Source of the DNA: Glandiceps talaboti
Lineage: Eukaryota > Hemichordata > Enteropneusta > Spengelidae
Direction: 5' to 3'
NCBI RefSeq assembly: GCF_964340395.1
Contig: NC_135551.1
Coordinates: 3,367,963 to 3,431,962, forward strand
DNA length: 64,000 nt
A model generated the notes under the pieces. It was not told the origin of the DNA. It ran no database searches and saw only the letters and a list, made by a program, of their open reading frames with translations. The translations under genes were made by a program, and so were the position numbers. Position 1 is the stretch's first letter. Every line of letters starts with the position of its first letter. Below, in pieces: positions 15,601 to 24,179 of this stretch.

Positions 15601-18600
15601 GCTCTACAAATATAGCACTAACTTAGTTTATACAGTGCAGTAGTCTACCCTAGCTCTACAAATATAGCACTAACTTAGTTTATACAGTGCAGTAGTCTAC
15701 CCTAGCTCTACAAATATAGCACTAACTTAGTTTATACAGTGCAGTAGTCTACCCTAGCTCTACAAATATAGCACTAACTTAGTTTATACAGTGCAGTAGT
15801 CTACCCTAACTCTACAAATATAGCACTAACTTAGTTTATACAGTGCAGTAGTCTACCCTAACTCTACAAATATAGCACTAACTTAGTTTATACAGTGCAG
15901 TAGTCTACCCTAGCTCTACAAATATAGCACTAACTTAGTTTATACAGTGCAGTAGTCTACCCTAGCTCTACAAATATAGCACTAACTTAGTTTATACAGT
16001 GCAGTAGTCTACCCTAGCTCTACAAATATAGCACTAACTTAGTTTATACAGTGCAGTAGTCTACCCTAGCTCTACAAATATAGCACTAACTTAGTTTATA
16101 CAGTGCAGTAGTCTACCCTAGCTCTACAAATATAGCACTAACTTAGTTTATACAGTGCAGTAGTCTACCGTAGCTCTACAAATATAGCACTAACATATTA
16201 GTTTATACAGTGCAGTAGTCTACCCTAGCTCTACAAATATAGCACTAACATATTAGTTTATACAATGCAGTAGTCTACCGTAGCTCTACAAATATAGCAC
16301 TAACTTAGTTTATACAGTGCAGCAGTCTACCCTAGCTCTACAAATATAGCACTAACTTAGTTTATACAGTGCAGTAGTCTACCCTAACTCTACAAATATA
16401 GCACTAACTTAGTTTATACAGTGCAGCAGTCTACCCTAGCTCTACAAATATAGCACTAACTTAGTTTATACAGTGCAGCAGTCTACCCTAGCTTTACAAA
16501 TATAGCACTAACTTAGTTTATACAGTGCAATAGTCTACCCTAGCTTTACAAAAATTAGTCTTATCACTTTAAGTAACTGATAGCTGCAGCAGTGTTTCAA
16601 AAACTGTTTTGAACCCTTTATACTAAAATGACTTGAATACATGAAGCTGTCAACTCTATATCTAAAATGCTGACACTAAAACTCACAGGTATTTTCATTC
16701 GTGCTTGCAGTGTTTTCTGTTGCACTTTCACTCACTACACGTTGTGAAAGTACTGCTAACAGAGAACACTGCAAGCACTCAATGTAAATACCCCAAGTAC
16801 ACCACACTTACACACTTGGATGTACTCAAAGTCACAAAATGATGACAATTGAATCTGAATGTTTGGTGCAGCATCACTAAGGATGTACTTCTAGTAAGAT
16901 ACAGTAACAATGCTGACAATGTATCAGAGAGAATTTTGAATTTTATTTTGTTGACTGTTAGTTGAAAGTGTATCGATAGATAAGAGTGTTTTTCACATTG
17001 TTTGCCAATACAGTACTGGTGAGATATTGCCCTTGTTGACATACATGTAACTTACCAGTACTAAATAGAGATGTTAAGATTCACCCATTTGTCATGTAAC
17101 TTGCCTGTACTAAATAGCGATGTTAAGATTTACCCATTTGTCCTGCTGACAGACAAACTTACTGGATTTCAAACATGATAGAAGTGTGAGTACATTGCTG
17201 TTACCAGTACACTGTGGTAGTCATGGATTGAATATCATTGAGGCGACACATGTACTCCTTGTAGAGCCTATTATAAATCCAGCTAGTGAACTCCAGGCAG
17301 TTGGCAGAGTACATCGTATTGGCCAAACTAAGTAAGTATCCATGTTTGTTTCATATGGGATATGTACACATAAAGAGTATCTATTATTATGGGTTAACCA
17401 GTGGTTACTTGCATCTTTTTGTATAATCTCCTGTTTGTGATATTGTCTGCTGCACTTGTACCCTCTTTGAACACGTGAAAGTATGGCCACAGAGAACACA
17501 TGAAAGTATGGCAACAGAGAACACATGAAAGTATGGCCACAGAGAACACATGAAAGTATGGCCACAGAGAACACATGAAAGTATGGCCACAGAGAACACA
17601 TGAAAGTATGGCCACAGAAAACATGAAAGTATGGCCACAGAACACATGAAAGTATGGCCACAGAGAACACATGAAAGTATGGCCACACAGAACACATGAA
17701 AGTATGGCCACAGAGAACACATGAAAGTATGGCCACAGAGAACACATGAAAGTATGGCCACAGAGAACACATGAAAGTATGGCCACACAGAACACATGAA
17801 AGTATGGCAACAGAGAACACATGAAAGTATGGCTGCAGTGTATACCATATACTATTGTGTACCATACTACAGTGTATACCATATACTATTGTGTACCATA
17901 CTACAGTGTATACCATATACTATTGTGTACCATACTACAGTGTATACCATATACTATTGTCTACCATACTACAGTGTATACCATATACTATTGTCTACCA
18001 TACTACAGTGTATACCATATACTATTGTCTACCATACTACAGTGTATACCATATACTATTGTCTACCATACTACAGTGTATACCATATACTATTGTCTAC
18101 CATACTACAGTGTATACCATATACTATTGTCTACCATACTACAGTGTATACCATATACTATTGTGTACCATACTACAGTATATACCATATACTATTGTCT
18201 ACCATACTACAGTGTATACCATATACTATTGTGTACCATACTACAGTGTATACCATATACTATTGTCTACCATACTACAGTGTATACCATATACTATTGT
18301 CTACCATACTACAGTGTATACCATATACTATTGTCTACCATACTACAGTGTATACCATATACTATTGTCTACCATACTACAGTGTATACCATATACTATT
18401 GTGTAGCATACTACAGTGTATACCATATATTATTGTCTACCATACTACAGTGTATACCATATACTATTGTCTACCATACTACAGTGTATACCATATACTA
18501 TTGTCTACCATACTACAGTGTATACCATATACTATTGTCTAGCATACTACAGTGTATACCATATACTATTGTCTAGCATACTACAGTGTATACCATATAC

Positions 18601-19673
18601 TATTGTCTACCATACTACAGTGTATACCATATACTATTGTCTACCATACTACAGTGTATACCATATACTATTGTCTACCATACTACAGTGTATACCATAT
18701 ACTATTGTCTACCATACTACAGTGTATACCTAGGCTATAATGAATTGACTGATGACAAGGTTGAAAAAAAAGATTACATGTAAAATACACATGAGGAATG
18801 AAAGACCGTCACAAAGACACTTAGACTACCAAATATTGAATATTACAGTTTGCTTCTGTTACAGGCCAACCATTGTTCATCGATTCCTTGTTGGAAATAC
18901 CATAGAAGAAAGAATGCATGCCATGTTAAAACCACTGCATTCCAGGTAAGTGTGTGTTAAAATTCTTGTTTTAGCATCTCAGGGTGCCTAATAAACTGTA
19001 ATCCCCCCCCCCCCCCACACACACACACACACACTCTCAAAGTAAGTATCTGACACTGTGTCTCCTTAGTGACTGAATAACAACACTGTGTCTCCTTAGT
19101 GACTGAATAACAACACTGTGTCTCCTTAGTGACTGAATAACAACACTGTGTCCTTTCTTCCATTCAATTGCCTTTATCCAAATGAAAACATTTCTCACCT
19201 TATAATTACCAAGGTATGAGTTTCATTCATAGTTAACCTACTACCTTGTCATCTTGCAGCAATTGTAAACTGATTAGGGCCATATTTTACCTCAATAGCG
19301 AAAATATGTTCAAAGTGTACATATACATGTGACAATAAGAGGCATTGACTGATTGCAACCAAATATGGCACAAATGTCAGATACATTAGCCTACATGTGT
19401 ACATCACTTTGTTTCATGATCTTCATTATAATGGCTGAATGATGGACACATTTGTTGTATAAATTCAAAATATGAATTTGTAAGTGAAAATGTTGCCATG
19501 GGTGAATATGTCTTCATTGAAAACTTGTTTATTTAATTAGCCATTGCTTTCCTCCTTTCAGTGCTACATTGGATACAACCCAATCAGATGCAGCGATATT
19601 GACTATCAAAGATTTACGTCAGTTATTCAATCAGGAGCATCAACAAGATGACAGCAATGATAGTGTTTTGTGA
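610..19673 (+). CDS. SHPRH: SHPRH orthologue, E3 ubiquitin ligase / SNF2 translocase, C-terminal half (5' end outside window)
   Basis: Eight exons splice in phase: 610-753, 1760-1933, 4418-4615, 5341-5433, 7850-7942, 17153-17331, 18865-18945, 19562-19673 (TGA 19671-19673). They encode the last 357 residues. Exons 1-2 carry the segment with 'SLRDHVAAMDELEM' and 'KKLGQLLYLTNL'. The RING finger begins with CPIC at the end of exon 2 and continues in exon 3 (CGHCFCNDC, then CAICR). Exon 4 starts 'GSHSTKVEAVVRTL' and ends 'KALVFST', the start of the second RecA-like lobe. Exon 6 holds 'GSHGLNIIEATHVLLVEP' (motif V) and 'AVGRVHRIGQTKP' (motif VI with arginine finger). This order and wording match vertebrate SHPRH, which polyubiquitinates PCNA and remodels stalled forks in the nucleus; that role is inferred from orthology. 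Every junction has GT/AG ends. Recognition is by remembered family sequence, but the match is extensive. Upstream exons (SNF2 N-lobe, H15, PHD) must lie left of the window. Confidence 0.95.
1283..1608. repeat. (TGAG/TGGG)n tetranucleotide array
   Basis: About 80 tetranucleotide units alternating between TGAG, TGGG and rare TGGA in irregular order, with many runs of four or more consecutive TGGG. It sits in SHPRH intron 754-1759. The sense strand is the G-rich strand. The long threonine/histidine/proline reading frames seen on the complement are an effect of the repeat. Confidence 0.95.
2001..2319. repeat. 33-bp minisatellite in SHPRH intron
   Basis: About nine or ten copies of ATTGAGTACAATATTTGGAA plus GTGATATTTTGAC. 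Two short units near the left end lack the final 8 bp. The period is a multiple of three, so several frames stay open on both strands without coding meaning. Confidence 0.95.
2630..3340. repeat. Dispersed repeat family with 'tgacctttgacc' motifs (intronic copy)
   Basis: Contains phrases that recur elsewhere in the window: 'caaccaaacctggcacaaatgt', 'tttgtgacct', 'tgaccttgacct' and 'accatttcaagtgtc'. Related stretches occur at 19280-19480 and 20930-21560. It probably represents a degraded non-autonomous interspersed repeat. No terminal repeats were recognised. The 48-bp minisatellite that follows seems to have grown from its 'acaccattcaagtgtctaca' segment. Confidence 0.45.
3375..3856. repeat. 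48-bp minisatellite in SHPRH intron
   Basis: Ten copies of a 48-bp unit beginning GTTTTGTATCTAGAGACACC. It is open in several frames on both strands because 48 is divisible by three. Variation between copies is by single bases (for example ACACCTATA or ACGCCTATA), and synonymous and non-synonymous positions are not distinguished, so it is not coding. Confidence 0.95.
3985..4311. repeat. 27-bp minisatellite in SHPRH intron
   Basis: About 12 nearly identical copies of ATTGTTAGAGGTATGGTTAC plus TATTCAC. It ends about 110 bp before the RING exon. The near-perfect identity of copies suggests recent expansion or ongoing homogenisation. Confidence 0.95.
4648..5040. mobile_element. MITE with about 100-bp terminal inverted repeats
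   Basis: The left end (TTTTGAAAAGTCTCAATTAC, then CCAAAATCTCC, ACTGGAGA, CTACCATAAGGCCACC, CTGGGGAAACGTACTCCAAAG) is matched by the reverse complement of the right end up to 5040 (CTTTCAAAGCCCAGTCTC, GTTACCCAGACTCTC, CTACTATAAGACCACC, CTGGGGAAACGTAATCCAAAG). The element is about 390 bp, codes for nothing and lies in the SHPRH intron after the RING exon. The superfamily is not assigned because target-site duplications were not identified. Confidence 0.7.
5940..6500 (+). pseudogene. Decayed LINE reverse transcriptase fragment
   Basis: Conceptual + strand translation in shifting frames gives 'WFQSYLTSRKQLVNVN', 'DIHCGVPQGSIL', 'ELDKWLIDDKLSLHLG' and 'SSKVVKVKKTISRLI'. These are the RT thumb-side blocks of jockey/CR1-like LINEs. 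The catalytic YADD block is deleted between 'GVPQGSIL' and 'ELDKWL'. Stops and frameshifts are numerous. It is a dead insertion in SHPRH intron 5434-7849. Confidence 0.75.
6760..7600. repeat. Degenerate about 116-bp tandem repeat within a dispersed repeat
   Basis: Four diverged units begin near 7107, 7227, 7338 and 7455 with 'ctagcaaccatgaccacgcc' and continue through 'catagcaa', 'ccaaatg', 'gataacaac' and 'aaaaaatgtatgcaaat'. Preceding sequence (6760-7100) has related 'aatatgcaaatt' and 'gggctgaaa' phrases. No coding potential is seen. Confidence 0.7.
8062..16550. repeat. 8.5-kb satellite-like array, 52-bp unit, about 163 copies, in SHPRH intron
   Basis: The unit is CTACAAATATAGCACTAACT, TAGTTTATACAGTGCAGYAG, TCTACCCTARCT. 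The period is exactly 52 for almost the whole array: the reading of a line recurs every 780 bases (15 units). A few units in the right third are 55 bp because of 'AACATATTAG' for 'AACTTAG'. Variants at two positions (GCAGCAG/GCAGTAG, CTAACTC/CTAGCTC) alternate throughout, and rarer variants occur in ordered pairs, showing block duplication. It lies between the exons ending at 7942 and starting at 17153. Confidence 0.98.
16688..16792 (+). other. Long imperfect hairpin in SHPRH intron, pre-miRNA-like or MITE remnant
   Basis: The 5' arm GTGCTTGCAGTGTTTTCTGT (16701-16720) pairs with ACAGAGAACACTGCAAGCAC (16759-16778). Inner blocks GCACTTTCAC and GTGAAAGTAC extend it, and outer blocks GGTATTTTCATT and AATGTAAATACC extend it further. 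The total is about 105 nt with a 12-nt apical loop. The hairpin is read from the sense strand of SHPRH. No known miRNA seed was recognised, so function is open. Confidence 0.5.
17474..17833. repeat. 25-bp minisatellite in SHPRH intron
   Basis: About 14 copies of ACATGAAAGTATGGCCACAG plus AGAAC, with two shortened units near 17610-17645 and CACACAG variants. It abuts a 34-bp array directly, with both inside the intron 17332-18864. Confidence 0.95.
17836..18731. repeat. 34-bp minisatellite in SHPRH intron
   Basis: About 26 copies of TGTATACCATATACTATTGT plus CTACCATACTACAG. Variants TGTGTACC, GTCTAGC and ATATATTATT are clustered, not random. The frame stays open because the unit has no stop in three of the reading phases; the tyrosine-rich peptides are not credible proteins. 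Confidence 0.95.
19052..19151. repeat. 30-bp minisatellite, 3-4 copies, plus (CA)n
   Basis: Copies of ACTGTGTCTCCTTAGTGACT plus GAATAACAAC in the last SHPRH intron, preceded by a C-run and (CA)n at 19004-19034. Further downstream (19280-19480) the intron holds a piece of the 'tgacct' dispersed repeat. Confidence 0.9.
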
Positions 19674-20785
19674 TCAGCACTGTTACAAGATTGCTATACC
19701 ATTAGAGGATGGGTTGGCACTTACCCTGACATGGACTATACCATTACAGGATGGGTTGGCACTTACCCTGACATGGACTACCATAAGAGGATGAGTTGGC
19801 ACTGTTACAAGATTCCTATACCATTACAGGATGGGTTGGCACTTACCCTGACATGGACTATACCATTACAGGATGGGTTGGCACTTACCCTGACATGGAC
19901 TACCATTAGAGGATGGGTTGGCACTGTTACAAGATTCCTATACCATTACAGGATGGGTTGGCACTTACCCTGACATGGACTATACCATTACAGGATGGGT
20001 TGGCACTTACCCTGACATGGACTACCATAAGAGGATGAGTTGGCACTGTTACAAGATTCCTATACCATTACAGGATGGGTTGGCACTTACCCTGACATGG
20101 ACTATACCATTACAGGATGGGTTGGCACTTACCCTGACATGGACTACCATTAGAGGATGGGTTGGCACTGTTACAAGATTCCTATACCATTACAGGATGG
20201 GTTGGCACTTACCCTGACATGGACTATACCATTACAGGATGGGTTGGCACTTACCCTGACATGGACTACCATTAGAGGATGGGTTGGCACTGTTACAAGA
20301 TTCCTATACCATTACAGGATGGGTTGGCACTGTTACAAGATTCCTATGCCATTACAGGATGGGTTGGCACTTACCCTGACATGGACTATACCATTACAGG
20401 ATGGGTTGGCACTGTTACAAGATTCCTATGCCATTACAGGATGGGTTGGCACTTACCCTGACATAGACTATACCATTAGAGGATGGGTTTGCACTTACCA
20501 TGACATGGACTATACCATTAGAGAATTGGTTGACACTTACCCTGACATGGACTATACCATTAAAGGATGGGTTGGCACTTATTGAATTTCACATTTCTCT
20601 TAGCAAATATTGATCAAGTCTGACTAATTCATAGATGATAAAAATTGTGTTGTTTTAAGCAGTTTTAATTACCTGCACTATGTGTTCTTTAATTAATTAT
20701 GTCATATGAAAAGAGAAAAATGTTATGTAAAAATTAGCATACATGTAGATTGCTTTGAATGTACAACTGTGTGGCAAATAAAGTT
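19674..20785 (+). promoter_or_regulatory. SHPRH: SHPRH 3' UTR and poly(A) signal
   Basis: The sequence after the SHPRH stop is mostly a minisatellite (19680-20583) and then about 190 bp of AT-rich unique sequence. A canonical AATAAA lies at 20777-20782, followed by a moderately A/T-rich stretch. No other good signal sits between the stop and this site, so the 3' UTR is probably about 1.1 kb. The open reading frames inside the repeat are not taken as coding. Confidence 0.6.
19680..20583 (+). repeat. Higher-order minisatellite forming the SHPRH 3' UTR
   Basis: Three related units, about 40, 42 and 40 bp, are arranged B-A-C and repeat as a 122-bp block. B starts TGTTACAAGATTCCTATACC, A starts TTACCCTGACATGGACTATA, and C starts TTACCCTGACATGGACTACC. 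All end in ...GGATGGGTTGGCAC. The first B unit begins seven bases after the SHPRH stop codon. The right end (20460-20583) is more diverged. Confidence 0.9.
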
Positions 20786-20929
20786 GAATGAAATAGTAAG
20801 CCTGGCTAAGACTGGAAATTTATTTATGAATGAGATTGTAAGTCCTGAGTAGGAGCAATCTGATTAAAATCTGAAGTAGAAATCTTGCTCCATTCTTTAT
20901 ATGTTTATATTTCCTTCCATGTTATTAGC

Positions 20930-20970
20930 CCAGCCCAGAGGGGGCTATTTGAACGACCCATGTCTGTCTC

Positions 20971-21004
<34 letters not shown>

Positions 21005-21560
21005 CATCTCTCTATGGACAGTCACATCCCTGACATCTGTGACTCAGTTCAACCAAACATTGCACAAATATCAAACAGTGTAGGAGCATGTGCATATTAT
21101 TTAATTTTGTGACCTTTAACCTCTATGACAAAATTGTAGCCATATTTGTCGTAAAAATACACTTTTTGTCTCTTATCTCCAAAGCTTCATATTTATATGG
21201 ACACCACTTAAGTGTCCACCCCCATTATTGATAATTAAAAAAGCCAAAATTTCTCTTTCTACCATAACTCAAGAAGTTGAACACAGAGACTCAATCTAAT
21301 TGTCTACTACCTCATTAATATCAAAGGTAAGCTGTCTTTTTATACTTCGACCTTGACCTCAGTCTCAAAGGTCAAATATCAAAATTGCTCTGTAACTTAT
21401 GAAGTTTTGTTTGTGCGCTTATGTTTATAAAGGTATGCCTGCAAGTGGGAAACTAAGCTTTGACCTTGACCTTCATTGTCAAGGTCAAATGGCAAATTGT
21501 TCAATAACTTTAGAAATCTTATAACCAGAGACATACATGTATTTCAATTGTGTACCTAGT
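20930..21560. repeat. Dispersed repeat with (CTGT)n head and 'tgaccttgacct' body
   Basis: Begins 'agcccagcccagagggggct', followed by a (CTGT)n tract at 20961-21003. The body shares 'caaccaaacattgcacaaat', 'tttgtgaccttt', 'acaccacttaagtgtcc' and 'tgaccttgacct' with the copy in the SHPRH intron at 2630-3340. It is intergenic, just downstream of SHPRH. No terminal repeats or coding capacity were found. Confidence 0.55.
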
Positions 21561-21694
21561 CACGGTTTGAGGTAAGTTTACTTTTTATCACAACTGAACT
21601 AATAAGGTTCAGTAGTGCTATAGGCATCACTAAGAGTCTGTGTGTGTGTGTGTGTGTAAACCACTTAACGTCAAAAACTGCTGGACCGATTGCT

Positions 21695-22870
21695 GAGATT
21701 CTGAATGCTCAGTTCACATCTGCCTTTACCACAGATCGTAAAGATGACATCCCAGAAATGTACATGGTGGTCCATATCTAATAGCTGATAAGATACTAAT
21801 TACAGAAAATGGTGTGCATAAACTCCTATCTACACTAAATGTGTCCAAAGCATCTGGGCCAAACAAACCATCGTAAACTGTTGGCCAAACTTCATTTCTA
21901 TGGTGTACATGGAATGGAAGTACCCTAGTTTGGATCAAAAGTTTTCTTGAGGGCAGATAACACACAGTTTGATATAAATTACCCTCCTAAAGAAAATAAG
22001 GACAAAAGAGAGGGGTTTGGCGGCAAAACTGGATGTTCATCATTTATTGGAACTCCACCAATCAAGTTAGTACAAAACTATAAAATTCCAAGTACAAGGG
22101 TAAGCACAATAAACTGTAATACATGACTGAATGCCGAGTAAACAAGTGTTTTAAACTGTTTTGTGCGAAAGGCACCTCTACTAGCAAAGCAATGAAAGGT
22201 ATCTAGAATATTTACTGGTTGACAGTTAAAGGGTGGGAGGGTGGGAAAACGAACGACATTACACGTTTGGTGAGAAAGTACTCCGAAAATGGACGCATGC
22301 GCAGACACCCTATGAAGTGTTTTGCATACTGCAAGATAACAGATGAGAGCAGTTCACAGATGATAATTAAAATAAATTAAATATTTACAACCAATGTTCT
22401 GGATTTTTCCAAAGCATATGACGTTGTAAACCATCGTAAACTGTTGGCCAAACAAACCATCGTAAACTGTTGGCCAAACTTCATTTCTATGGTGTACATG
22501 GAATGGAAGTACCCTAGTTTGGATCAAAAGTTTTCAAAATCCAGTGACGAGGTGCTCGTTTTGTGAAACGAGACTATTGTAGGAGATCCAGTGTAACAAA
22601 TATGTTACAGAGTTTGAAATGGGAACCATTAGCAGATAGGCGCCCAAATGCAAGGCTGATACTACTGTTCGAAATGGTAAATGAGGAAATAGTAATCACT
22701 AGAGATGCTGATCTCCTAGCACCGGGTAGAAGAGGCCGTTTCAAGCACTTTCAGTTTAAACACCAAGCATATAAACACAGTTTCTTTTCTAGAACTTACT
22801 AAACCATGATATGATTGCCAGTCAGGACACTGACACATTCAAGGCTAAACTCCAAAAACATTATTACTAG
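21695..22870 (+). pseudogene. Broken jockey/CR1-like LINE (RT pieces and C-terminal tail)
   Basis: The + strand pieces give 'AQFTSAFTTDRKDDIPEM' and 'GVHKLLSTLNVSKASGP' (RT N-terminal blocks, 21710-21860). Then comes 'NHRKLLAK', and at 22397-22450 'VLDFSKAYDVVNHRKLLAK' (RT motif A). From about 22560 'VKRDYCRRSSVTNMLQSLKWEPLADRR' runs to 'KHSFFSRT', the usual C-terminal tail of these elements. An insert of about 400 bp (21970-22380) and small duplications of 'accatcgtaaactgttggcc' (near 21868, 22430, 22455) break it. The core RT catalytic motif C is missing. It is an inactive fossil. Confidence 0.75.
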
Positions 22871-23820
22871 GTTTTGTGTGCATCCCTCCCTCCTCAGCTG
22901 TGATATCCGTAAGAAGATTAGCTGGTATTATATAGATAGAAGTACAATATTAGAAATGGAGTTAATATAATTGTAAACCCATGTCAATAACTGCAATTGT
23001 GTAAACACATTGACCAGCTGCAGTTTGCACACTTCAAGGCACTTGTTTTTCCAGGTCATAATTGTTCAGTTTAATCATGGCACTGACTCAAAACTCCCCT
23101 CCCTTCATTGACCAAAATGTTTTGAACAGGTTTTGATTAATGAAATGTGATGAATGTCATTGATTTCAAAATAAATTTTAATAAATGTCATAAAAATGTT
23201 TTTTTTTTGTAGTACAACTGTTTCAGAACTAGATACTATTAATTCAATTCACTTACTACTGGCTATGTTGTCCAGTATATTGCTGACAACATGAAAGCTT
23301 TGAAAATAAATACATTTTAAAATACCAAGGAAATGTAATATTATTATCTGCTGACAAAATGTTACTCGCAGTATACAGTCACTCAATGATGGATACTCGG
23401 TTTAACATATTCCGGGGAAGATGTAAAATCTAATTTTCTTCCGAATCGTAACATTGCACTGTGTCTGTACTATAGAAGTCCTGGCTACAGTAAGTAGCCC
23501 TTTACTAGATCATCATCAAACAAGTCTGTGTTTATAACTTTATCAGTCATTCATATAATATATTCTCCGAGAATCCGAGTAATATTGTGTTCACCCTGTG
23601 ATGTATTTCATTCTTGGTAGTTTATGGTGTAAAACAATAGCAAGACAAAGGGGGGTCTCACATGTAACCCGGTAACATTGTATTAAACTTGATGATGGTG
23701 GTAGCAGAGAATAAATGAAACACAAACACAGATAGGTTATTTCTAATAAGAAGACATGTAGTTCATACTATAGCTATGCCACGTAACAGTTCAGTAGTTT
23801 TTACATGATAAATCAACACA
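22871..23820. other. Intergenic sequence without recognisable content
   Basis: AT-rich sequence with several stops in every frame. No gene, RNA or repeat was recognised apart from short homopolymer runs (for example T-run near 23200). Confidence 0.5.
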
Positions 23821-24179
23821 TTAGGGGTGAGATCAATAGGTAAAAAACTAAATTCTTTTAGTAAGGCCTCAGACCCCCTTTCCCCCACCCCCTTCTAGCT
23901 AAATTGGTCAACACTTAAAATTATTGAACACAGCATAATCAATTTCAAATCAGTATGTAGTACTATGTAGTGCTATGAATACAAAGCCAGTATGTAGTGA
24001 GGAAAAATAGCTCTTTTATTGGCACTAATATACGTGCCAGTTTTCAATTTGACATTTTTATAAATGCTTGTATTGGGGTACAAAACATACATGTAGGATG
24101 AGACCCCCCTCCCCACCCCACACTAAAAGAATATAGTTTTGAACTATTGAATTATTGAACTGTTGATCTCAGCCCTAAA
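23821..24179. mobile_element. MITE-like element, copy 1 (about 360 bp)
   Basis: The left end TTAGGGGTGAGATCAATAGG, followed by AAACTAAATTCTTTTAGT, is the inverse of the right end (ACTAAAAGAATATAGTTTTG ... TTGATCTCAGCCCTAA). Internal phrases 'aatacaaagccagtatgtag' and 'aatagctcttttattg' recur in a second copy inside the last gene of the window (about 62193-62890). C-rich strings adjoin both termini. Confidence 0.7.

Noticed and set aside
8062-16550. CRISPR array
   Set aside because: Units are contiguous 52-bp repeats with no unique spacers, in an intron of an animal gene.
8062-16550. Telomere-like repeat (CCCTAA) in the 52-bp unit
   Set aside because: CCCTAA occurs once per 52-bp unit and is often mutated to CCCTAG, so it is not a telomeric tract.
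17796-18783. Tyrosine-rich repeat protein genes on the + strand
   Set aside because: All frames of the 34-bp minisatellite lie within a spliced-out SHPRH intron.
19731-20585. Extra SHPRH-adjacent open frames with 'GWVGTYPDMDYT' repeats
   Set aside because: They lie after a well-supported stop codon and are periodic with the minisatellite; better read as 3' UTR.
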